Position numbers and translations under genes: made by a program
NCBI GenBank assembly: GCA_963422745.1
Contig: OY730477.1
Span: forward strand, 1,178,001-1,242,000
Source of the DNA: G963422745 sp963422745
Lineage (GTDB): Bacteria > Actinomycetota > Acidimicrobiia > Acidimicrobiales > Aldehydirespiratoraceae
Direction of reading: 5' to 3'
DNA: 64,000 nucleotides
Shown: positions 1 through 7,348 of the stretch, piece by piece
Layout of the letters: every line of letters starts with the position of its first letter
How positions within the stretch are numbered: position 1 is the stretch's first letter
The notes under the pieces: model-generated
The model's database searches: none
The model's input: only the letters and a program-made list of their open reading frames with translations
What the model was told of the DNA's origin: nothing

Positions 1-101
1 CCTGCCTCGATTCTCAAAAGACGCGCGTGCCGCGGAGCCCTAACGGGCCTGGGCGTACTTGATTTCTTCACTTGACCACCCGGCTTGTACTGTCTTACGG
101 C
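1..101 (+). promoter_or_regulatory. Family spacer and promoter upstream of first protease-FN3 gene
   Basis: This resembles the spacers at 16037-16163 and 21646-21854: a CGATTCTCAA core, then a CCTAACGGGCCT-like stretch, GTACTTGATTTCT and CCACCCGGCTTG. It ends with a -10-like TACTGT (88-93), 8 nt before the GTG at 102. No Shine-Dalgarno sequence is seen. The match to spacers that follow other family members suggests another copy lies just outside the window. Confidence 0.6.
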
Positions 102-3100
102 GTGGTTGCATTGTTGTTGACGGTCGGGGTGTGGCTGTGGGCTGTGTCGGGAGAGGCCTCGGCAGGCACGGGTACTTCGGAGGCGGCGGCTGCTTCGGAC
201 GGTTCGGGAGAGCCAGCAGCCGTTACGGACACCTCGGAGGATGCTGAGGCCATCTCGTACGGTTCGCCAGCCGTTGTTGATGGTTCACAGGAAGAGCCAG
301 CTGTTTCGGTGGTGGAGACAGCGGGTTCGGCGGGTTTTGTGGCGAAGTCGTATGCGCGGGATTATTCGGTTTCGGTTGGTGAGGCTGGGCGGCGCTTGAG
401 CCGGATCGCCTTGTTGCAGAAGGTGATGGGCTCGATACGGGCGCTTGAGGCTTCGAGGGTTGCTGGTTGGGGGATCGACCATGGCGAAGATTTCGGGGCG
501 TGGGTGTGGCTGGCCGGTGACGCAGGCCCCGGCGTGGAAGCAGCGCGGGTTGCAGACGCGCATGATGATGTGGAGATCCGCACTGGTGCTACCCACACCT
601 ATGAGGTGTTGCGGGCCGCTCAGGACCGGATTGATCCCACACTGGTTGAAGATGATCTTGAGCTCAGCTCCAAGATCGCCACGATGGTCGTCTCTACGGG
701 TATTGATATGGCAGCCAACAGCGTCACGGTTGGTGTTGATTCCGGTTCGGGGTCTGCTCGTTCCCGCCGGGACGCCACATCTGGGGTGGAGTCAGATGCG
801 GACGAGAGTTTCACGGCCGAAGCATCCATGTTGAGGGAGGTGTTGCAGGAGTACATGGGTGTTGGGGTGGAGATAATCGACGCTAGTGGATTCAGCAATA
901 CGGCAAACTTCCGGAGCGGGGAAGCGCTGTATACGTGTACGGCCGGGTTCGCAGCCAAACAGGTTGGAGGCCCCTACGGGATTCTCACCGCAGGCCACTG
1001 CGATGCCTACCAGATAATGCATAGGATGCGGTTGCCTTATGTGGTTGGAAGCGACGGAACCAGAGCTGATGCGCAGTTTCACCGGATCCCGTTTGGGTCC
1101 TCTCGTGAGCTTACCAATGACTACAAGTGCGGTGCGAACGCGGGCTCCGTATGCGAGGTAACGGGGACTGCCAAAAGGGTCGACATGATGGGCGAATATG
1201 TTTGTCACACCGGAAGGAATTCTGGTGTTTCATGTGGTGAAATAACAGACATTACATACTCCCCCTCCAAGTGGAAAGTGACGGCATGTAGGGATGAAGA
1301 TGGAAACAAAGCGAAGTGTGAACCTGTGTTTGTCAAAGTTCACGGTCCGAAGTTGAGAGCCTGCAAAGGTGACAGCGGTAGTCCGGTCTATAACGCTGAT
1401 GGTATCGCTTACGGGGTCACGAAAGGAATGAACACAGGAACGAAGTGCGACCGTAAGGGTGCAAACTTATACTTCTCCGCGATTGATGAGGTAGAGGACT
1501 TTCTTGATGTCAAGGTATTAACAGTTCCACCTTCAGCGCCGGGCGCTCCTCAGAACCTTCAAGGGCATCTCATGACCATGACTGCGGGTGGACTAAAGTT
1601 GACCTGGACACCATCCGAAGGTGCAACCGGGTATCTTGTATATCGACGGGTGAGTGGATCCGACAAGAATTATGAACTTATCGGCAGGCCGCGGAAACCT
1701 CGCTATGTTGATAGCTATGGCGGGTTATCTACTGGGTACAAGACACATTACATCGTGAAGGCTGCGACAAATGCAAAGGCAAGCGAGCCTAGCAATGACT
1801 TTCAAGTCAACACAATGACAACAAAAGAAATTCGTGCTGTGTTAAGTGCAGATGGATCACGGATTGATCTCAGTTGGAAGCCAACCCATCCCGATGGCAA
1901 TGAAAACGACCAATTGTTTGAAATCTATCGTCGTAGAGTAGCGCCACGTACTGCTTATAACAGTATCGGAAGGGAGAAATGCTGCTCCGCTCATGACACT
2001 ATTTCAGAATTGTTCCCCGCAGAATACGCATACCGAGTGAAGCCAATCAACACGCCTGACTTGATGGGTTCCTGGGGATCTAGTTCCAACTATGCTACGG
2101 TGCGGATACCAGTTACTCGGCCACATACGCGTCCTATTCTTGGAGATACCATACTGCCGGACTGGCCCTCGTTTCGTGGGGTTGTTGTATCCTGGGACAA
2201 ACTATCCTGGGATAAGATCAAGGATCAGGTTGTGCTCTTCACTGTCCAGCGTCGAGCAGCAATAGAAGGGCAACCATATGCATGGATCGGTTCTATCAGA
2301 GCTGAGGAGAACATCTACTATGATTATCTTACTGAGTTAACGCCCGGCATGGAATACTACTACCGCATACATACTTTCGGTAATCCCGACGGGTGGACCA
2401 ATCCACCGCTGTATGCATCTGTCCGAGTCCCAGCCTTAACTGATCTGCAGGCATCAATGAACCCAGACCCAACGATGGTAACGGTCACTTGGGCGGAGCC
2501 AATCGGTGATGTCGCCCGATATGAGGTGTATCGGCGGGCAGCAATTCAAGGCCAGCCCTACGCTAAGATCGGTCAAACAGAAACGGGTTCGTATTCTGAC
2601 CCGTCAACTGGCCTGATACCCGGTGTTGAGTACTACTACAGGGTGAAAGCAGTCGGAACCAGCGGGCTAGCTGGCAGCTGGGGGCCCGGCTCAAACTACG
2701 CTCGGGTTGTGGCTCCTGCCGTAGGCGGCCTTGAAGCTGCGTCTGTTTCTGGTGGCGTATCAGTCTCCTGGACGGAACCGACCGGTGACGTCGCCGATTA
2801 TGAGGTGTATCGCCGGGCAGCGATTCGAGGCTTGCCCTATACCAAGATTGGTGACACGACAACGGCTTCATACTCTGACCCGTTGACTGGTCTGGTTCCT
2901 GGTGTTGAGTACTATTACCGGGTGAAAGCGGTCAGCGCTGCTGGTGTGGTTGGCAGCTGGGGAACCGGCAAGAACTATGCGAGTGTTGTGGCTCCTGCTG
3001 TAGGCGGAATCAAAGCAACCGCTGTTTCTGGTGGCATATCAGTCACCTGGACGCAACCAGCAGGTGATATCGCCCGTTATGAGGTGTATCGCCGGGTAGC

Positions 3101-3278
3101 CGTTCAAGGCCAGCCCTACACCAAGATCGGAGAAACCACAACCGCTCCGTACCTGGACCGCTCAACTAACCTGACACCCCGCACCGAGTACTACTACCGA
3201 GTCAAGCCGGTCGGCGCGAACGGTGTGGTTGGCGGCTGGGGGCCAGGCCCGAACTACGCCAGCATTAGATTCCGCTAA
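102..3278 (+). CDS. Secreted streptogrisin-like S1 protease with six FN3 domains (copy A)
   Basis: Predicted exported serine protease with a long adhesive or spacer tail. Residues 1-21 form a hydrophobic signal peptide ending in an AXA-type site (EASA), followed by a Ser/Ala/Gly/Asp-rich linker. Around 75-215 is a prodomain like that of alpha-lytic/streptogrisin proteases (SYARDYSVSV...GEAGRRL). A dibasic RSRRD sits at 220-224. The protease has TAGHC (His299), RADAQFH (Asp323) and GDSGSP (Ser425), so the triad is complete, though the usual GDSGGP has Ser in place of the second Gly. From about 475 to the end are six FN3 domains of about 97 residues (core YEVYRRA...EYYYRVKAV...GSWG). The C-terminus is GPGPNYASIRFR, with no LPXTG or membrane anchor. 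I chose GTG at 102 because paralogues start at the equivalent MVA. A TTG at 72 would add MTTRLVLSYG, including an arginine that would improve the signal peptide n-region. Confidence 0.85.
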   Translation: MVALLLTVGVWLWAVSGEASAGTGTSEAAAASDGSGEPAAVTDTSEDAEAISYGSPAVVDGSQEEPAVSVVETAGSAGFVAKSYARDYSVSVGEAGRRLSRIALLQKVMGSIRALEASRVAGWGIDHGEDFGAWVWLAGDAGPGVEAARVADAHDDVEIRTGATHTYEVLRAAQDRIDPTLVEDDLELSSKIATMVVSTGIDMAANSVTVGVDSGSGSARSRRDATSGVESDADESFTAEASMLREVLQEYMGVGVEIIDASGFSNTANFRSGEALYTCTAGFAAKQVGGPYGILTAGHCDAYQIMHRMRLPYVVGSDGTRADAQFHRIPFGSSRELTNDYKCGANAGSVCEVTGTAKRVDMMGEYVCHTGRNSGVSCGEITDITYSPSKWKVTACRDEDGNKAKCEPVFVKVHGPKLRACKGDSGSPVYNADGIAYGVTKGMNTGTKCDRKGANLYFSAIDEVEDFLDVKVLTVPPSAPGAPQNLQGHLMTMTAGGLKLTWTPSEGATGYLVYRRVSGSDKNYELIGRPRKPRYVDSYGGLSTGYKTHYIVKAATNAKASEPSNDFQVNTMTTKEIRAVLSADGSRIDLSWKPTHPDGNENDQLFEIYRRRVAPRTAYNSIGREKCCSAHDTISELFPAEYAYRVKPINTPDLMGSWGSSSNYATVRIPVTRPHTRPILGDTILPDWPSFRGVVVSWDKLSWDKIKDQVVLFTVQRRAAIEGQPYAWIGSIRAEENIYYDYLTELTPGMEYYYRIHTFGNPDGWTNPPLYASVRVPALTDLQASMNPDPTMVTVTWAEPIGDVARYEVYRRAAIQGQPYAKIGQTETGSYSDPSTGLIPGVEYYYRVKAVGTSGLAGSWGPGSNYARVVAPAVGGLEAASVSGGVSVSWTEPTGDVADYEVYRRAAIRGLPYTKIGDTTTASYSDPLTGLVPGVEYYYRVKAVSAAGVVGSWGTGKNYASVVAPAVGGIKATAVSGGISVTWTQPAGDIARYEVYRRVAVQGQPYTKIGETTTAPYLDRSTNLTPRTEYYYRVKPVGANGVVGGWGPGPNYASIRFR

Positions 3279-3322
3279 CCGACGCTGGAATTGCAGTTCG
3301 CCCGGATCTCAGCTTGTTCAGA

Positions 3323-3525
3323 TACGCCGTAGGTACCGCCGGGTAGCCGTTCAAGGTAAAGCCTACGCCGAGATCGCTGAAACGACGGTAGTTCCGTATC
3401 TGGACCGATCTACTGGCCTGACATCTGGTACCGAGTACTATTACCGGGTGAAGCCGGTCGGCACGAGCGGCGTGGTTGGCGGCTGGGGGCCAGGCCCGAA
3501 CTACGCGAGCATTAGATTCCGCTAA
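3323..3525 (+). pseudogene. 3-prime end remnant of a lost family member (deletion scar)
   Basis: Reads as half of a terminal FN3 domain (from YRRVAVQGKAYAEI to GPGPNYASIRFR and stop), nearly identical to the ends of the intact copies but with no start, promoter or protease. Bases 3279-3322 match the start of the spacer that follows copies C and F (10188 and 18459). That spacer is interrupted exactly where this coding fragment begins. The simplest reading is that a whole paralogue between copies A and B was deleted, leaving its last 200 bases. Confidence 0.75.
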
Positions 3526-3633
3526 CCGACACTGGCCTGCCCCGATTCTCAAGGCAATTTGTGTCTTTAAGTAGGTGTTTGCGTGTGTCGAGCCGGACGC
3601 GTTCATTGATTCCTACCCGGCTCATCAAAGTAC

Positions 3634-3645
3634 TAGTATTGTTGT
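3634..3645 (+). promoter_or_regulatory. -10-like box directly before copy B start (leaderless promoter candidate)
   Basis: TAGTAT at 3634-3639 ends 6 nt before the ATG at 3646. An in-frame TAG lies just upstream, so the ATG cannot be extended, and no Shine-Dalgarno sequence is present. The same 6-nt spacing recurs at copies C, E, F, H and I. Confidence 0.5.
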
Positions 3646-6576
3646 ATGGTTGCTTGGTTGTTGGCGGTCGGAGTGTGGTTGTGGGCTGGGTCAGGAGAGG
3701 CCCTAGCCGACACGGGCGCTTCGGAGGCGGCGGCTAGTTCAGGTAGTTCGGCAGAGTCAGCAGCCGACACGGGCACCTCGGAGGATGCGGCTAGTTCGGA
3801 TGGTTCGCCAGCCGTTGTTGATGGTTCGGGGGAGGTGTCGGCTGTTGGGGTGGTGGAGTCTGCGGGTTTGGCGGGTTTTGTGGCGGAGTCGTATGCGCGG
3901 GATTATTCGGTTTCGGTTGGTGAGGCTGGGCGGCGTTTGGGTCGGATCGGTTTGTTGCAGGAGGCCATGAGTTCAATCCGAGCGCTGGAAGGTTCAAGGG
4001 TTGCTGGTTGGGGGATCAATCATGGCGAGGATTTCGGGGCGTGGGTGTGGCTCGCCGGTGATACAGGCCCCGGTATCGAAGCAGCGAAAGTTGCGGCCGC
4101 GCATGATGATGTGAAGATCCGCACAGGCGCCACCCACACGTACGAAGAACTACAAGCCGCCCAGGACCGGATCGATCCCACACTGATCGAAGATGACCCC
4201 GAGACAAGTTCCAAGATCGCCGCGATGGTGGCCTACACGGGTATTGATATGGCAGCCAACAGCGTCAAGATTGCCATCGACCCAAATGCGGGGTCTGGTC
4301 GTTCCCGCCGCGACGCCACACCCCAGCTGGAGTCAGATACTGAGGGTTTCGCTGCGGAAGCAGCCGTGCTTGGCGACACACTGCAAGAACACACAGGTGT
4401 AGGAGTGACAGTGACCGACGCCTCAGGGTTCGCCAAGACGGCGAACTTTCGGGCTGGAGACGAAATGTCGGGTTGCACGGCTGGATTCGTAGCCAAACAG
4501 ACCGGAGGTCCCTACGGACTCCTCACCGCAGGCCACTGTGAAAATCTCCAGATAATGCATAGAGAAATACTTCCTTTCGTGGTTGGACGTATCGGACCTA
4601 GGGCAGATGCACAGTTCCACCGGATTCCAGATGATTCTTCCGGTCGTCTCATCAATGACTACATAAGTCAGCTGTCCAATGACTACATCTGCGGAGCCGA
4701 CGCGGACTCTGTGTGTGAGGTAACTGGTACTCGAGAACGAGCCGACATGATGGGCGCTTACGTCTGTCACACCGGAAAGAACTCTGGTGTCTCATGTGGT
4801 ACAGTAGTCGACATCACCATAAGCCTAACACAATGGTTCAGATCGGGTGCCTCTTCATGTCGGAATAAGGATAACCGACGGACCAAATGTGCAAAAGTAT
4901 TCGTTGAGACTCAAGGCCCTAATCAGAGATCCTGTCATGGCGACAGCGGCGGACCGTTCTATGATGCTGACGGCGTCGCCTACGGGATCCTAAGCGGATC
5001 AAATGGGCTTGATCGCTGCAAACTTAAAGGTCGGAGAGTACTATTCTCGGCGATAAAGGAAATTGAGGACTTTCTTGATGTCAGAGTTTTAACAAGTCCA
5101 CTTCAGAGGCCTGGCGTTCCTCAAGACTTTCGGGGCTATCTCAGGATCAATACCAAGGCTGGAATAAAGTTGACTTGGACTGCTCCAGCCGGAGAGGTGT
5201 CTGCGTATCGGGTCTATCGTCGGTTCAGTGGATCCGAACTAGATTATGAATCTATTGCTACTACCAAGAAGACATCGTATCTTGATCCTAGTTCGGAGTT
5301 GACCCCAGGATTCAGATATGACTACATGGTGCGAGCGATAACCACCACGAGCCTTCCAAGTAGATACAGTCGTGAGATCCGAGTCGCTTCATTTGATATT
5401 GAAGATCTGAGTGCTGAAGTTAGTCTGCAAAGTTCAAGGAGTAGAAGTGGTGCAAGACTCAGTTGGAAAATCCCCTCCCCTGCCAAGGATGAGAACATTA
5501 GCCACTTTCGGATATATCGACGCGCGTTGGGATCAGGGCAAGGCTACAAACAAATCGGTCGAAGCGATTGCTGCGACTATCTTGACCCGATTTCAAGACT
5601 ACGCCCCGGAGTCAAATATCTCTACCGTATTCGACCGGTAAATCAGCATGACGCGGTAGGTTCATGGGGATCTCGGTCCGACTATGCAGCTGCGCGAATA
5701 CCATCGGCTAAGCCAAGGGCTCGGGTTGCTGACCCCGGCACTATACACAATGGGAAACTATTTCGTGGAGTCGTAGTATCGTGGAATGAGGTCAATACCG
5801 ACGTAGCTAGCTACGAAGTATACCGCCGAGCAGCCGTAGCCGGGCATCCATATGAGCGGATTGTTACTATCGGTGAAACCGAATATTACGATCGTGAGGC
5901 TGGGTTAACCCCTGGCATGGAGTACTACTACCGCGTCAAGATCGTTGGCAGCGACGGTGTTGTCGGTCACTGGGGAAGCAGATCGAACTATGCCGCAGTT
6001 AGGCTCCCCGCACTGACCGGCCTGCAAGCATCGGTGGGCCCGGACTCGGCGTCGGTAACGTTCACTTGGTCGGAACCAACAGGTGATGTTGTCCGTTATG
6101 AGGTGTACCGCCGGGCGGCAATTCGAAGCCAGCCATACACAAGAATTGGCGAATCAACTATGGCCTCGTATACCGACCCGTCAACTGGCCTGGTTCCCGG
6201 CGCGGAGTACTATTACCGCGTGAAAGCAGTCAGCGCTGCTGGAGTGGTTGGCAGCTGGGGAACCGGCAAGAACTATGCGCGGGTTGTGGCTCCTGCCGTA
6301 GGCGGCCTTAAGGCAACCGCTGTTTCTGGTGGTGTGTCAGTTACTTGGGCGAAATCAGCCGGTGACGTCGCTGTATACAAGGTGTTTCGCCGGGTAGCTG
6401 TTCCAGGTCAAGCCTACGCTGAAATTGCTGAAACTACGGCAGCTCCGTATCTGGACCGATCTACTGGCCTCACACCTGGCACCGAGTACTACTACCGGGT
6501 GAAACCGGTCGGCGCGAATGGCGTGGTTGGTGGTTGGGGGCCTGGCCCGAACTACGCCAGCATCAAATACCGCTAA
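3646..6576 (+). CDS. Secreted streptogrisin-like S1 protease with five FN3 domains (copy B)
   Basis: 976 residues. The signal peptide ends at GEALA, and the linker carries TSE/SSG repeats. The prodomain is followed by a conserved RSRRD. Triad residues visible are His297 (TAGHC), Asp321 (RADAQF) and Ser434 (GDSGGP). FN3 domains occupy about 485-976. The second carries a vicinal Cys pair (SDCCDYLD). A small in-frame duplication (NDYISQLSNDYI) precedes the conserved CGADADSVCEVTG segment and is absent from the paralogues. The protease carries an extra loop, here CRNKDNRRTKC, which keeps the flanking cysteines but has lost the DXDG pattern of the other copies. An active secreted protease is inferred from the complete triad; its substrate cannot be told from sequence. 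Confidence 0.88.
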   Translation: MVAWLLAVGVWLWAGSGEALADTGASEAAASSGSSAESAADTGTSEDAASSDGSPAVVDGSGEVSAVGVVESAGLAGFVAESYARDYSVSVGEAGRRLGRIGLLQEAMSSIRALEGSRVAGWGINHGEDFGAWVWLAGDTGPGIEAAKVAAAHDDVKIRTGATHTYEELQAAQDRIDPTLIEDDPETSSKIAAMVAYTGIDMAANSVKIAIDPNAGSGRSRRDATPQLESDTEGFAAEAAVLGDTLQEHTGVGVTVTDASGFAKTANFRAGDEMSGCTAGFVAKQTGGPYGLLTAGHCENLQIMHREILPFVVGRIGPRADAQFHRIPDDSSGRLINDYISQLSNDYICGADADSVCEVTGTRERADMMGAYVCHTGKNSGVSCGTVVDITISLTQWFRSGASSCRNKDNRRTKCAKVFVETQGPNQRSCHGDSGGPFYDADGVAYGILSGSNGLDRCKLKGRRVLFSAIKEIEDFLDVRVLTSPLQRPGVPQDFRGYLRINTKAGIKLTWTAPAGEVSAYRVYRRFSGSELDYESIATTKKTSYLDPSSELTPGFRYDYMVRAITTTSLPSRYSREIRVASFDIEDLSAEVSLQSSRSRSGARLSWKIPSPAKDENISHFRIYRRALGSGQGYKQIGRSDCCDYLDPISRLRPGVKYLYRIRPVNQHDAVGSWGSRSDYAAARIPSAKPRARVADPGTIHNGKLFRGVVVSWNEVNTDVASYEVYRRAAVAGHPYERIVTIGETEYYDREAGLTPGMEYYYRVKIVGSDGVVGHWGSRSNYAAVRLPALTGLQASVGPDSASVTFTWSEPTGDVVRYEVYRRAAIRSQPYTRIGESTMASYTDPSTGLVPGAEYYYRVKAVSAAGVVGSWGTGKNYARVVAPAVGGLKATAVSGGVSVTWAKSAGDVAVYKVFRRVAVPGQAYAEIAETTAAPYLDRSTGLTPGTEYYYRVKPVGANGVVGGWGPGPNYASIKYR

Positions 6577-7231
6577 CGGCCGCTAGGACTGTAGACCGCC
6601 CGGGTCTCAGCCGGTACGAATAATAATCTATATGTGCTTGGGAGAATCCGAAGATGAGGCATCGGGCATCTCCATGTCGGCATTTTGGACAAGTCGTTCG
6701 CCGACCTCGTCGAGGTTTCAGCCTCATAGATCCACCGGCTAGCCATATCGTCGGTCGAGCGGGCCCGGGATGGTCGCTTTCAGCGACGCCGGAGCTATCG
6801 GCGTCGCGGGCCTGCGTCTGTTCTGAGTGCCAGAGTCTGCCCGGAGCCGGATCGGTAACAAAATGTGCACGTGTGCTGGTGCAAGTGTGTGTTGATGCAG
6901 CCGTCCGACTGATTCTATTTTGTTGCAACACAGACACACAAATAGTGACACGCATACACACAATTAGTGACACGCTCTGCCTGCTACCTGCGCGACGATA
7001 TGGAGCCGTTTCAGTTGCCTCGCTGAGAGGTTCCGCAATGTGGAAATCGCTGTTGACCATGCGGGGTTTCTTGATCCATATCCGATACTGAGGTGTTGGA
7101 GGCGCTGGCGAGGTATGAAAGCATCGTCGCCAACCTCAGGACCTGGGTCTTGGATCTCGCAATGGATTACCTTGATCAGCCACCAACACGCTGAATCGCG
7201 CCTTCGGCGAAGCGCTCGCTAATATCTTGAC
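6577..7231. other. Long spacer with conserved block shared with 12721-13104 and 25420-25645
   Basis: Bases 6577-6700 match 12721-12823 (CGCTAGGACTG, then GAAGATGAGGCATCGGGC). Bases 6920-7231 match 12825-13104, and the part from about 7030 also matches 25450-25645 (core ATGTGGAAATCGCTGTTGAC). About 230 bases in between have no counterpart. The block can be read as a broken frame (VEIAVDHA...EVLEALAG) with different stops in each copy. It is therefore either a decayed gene fragment carried along in duplications or a conserved untranslated upstream region. No intact gene is seen. ACACACAAATAGTGACACGC-like units repeat at about 6930-6980. Confidence 0.55.
7201..7231 (+). promoter_or_regulatory. 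Palindrome plus -10-like box before copy C
   Basis: CTTCGGCGAAG (7202-7212) is an odd-length palindrome with 5-bp arms. It is followed by TAATAT at 7220-7225, which lies 6 nt before GTG 7232. The same arrangement is present before copies E and I and decayed before D and G. A repressor or activator site overlapping the upstream part of a leaderless promoter is possible (inference). Confidence 0.45.
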
Positions 7232-7348
7232 GTGATGACATGGCTGTTAGCGGTTGGGTTGTGGCTGATCTCCGGGTCAGGGGAGGCCTTGGCCGGTACG
7301 GGCACTTCGGATGCCCTGGCGGGTTCGGACACTTCGGAGGGAGGCTAG
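7232..7348 (+). pseudogene. Frameshifted signal-peptide start of copy C
   Basis: Reads VMTWLLAVGLWLISGSGEALA and a short linker, exactly the family N-terminus, then stops at TAG 7346-7348. Paralogues have GAGGCGGCGGCTAG where this copy has GAGGGAGGCTAG, a net loss of 2 bases. The rest of the protein continues in another frame (see 7311-10187). This could be a real inactivating mutation, a phase-variable site or an assembly error. Confidence 0.7.
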
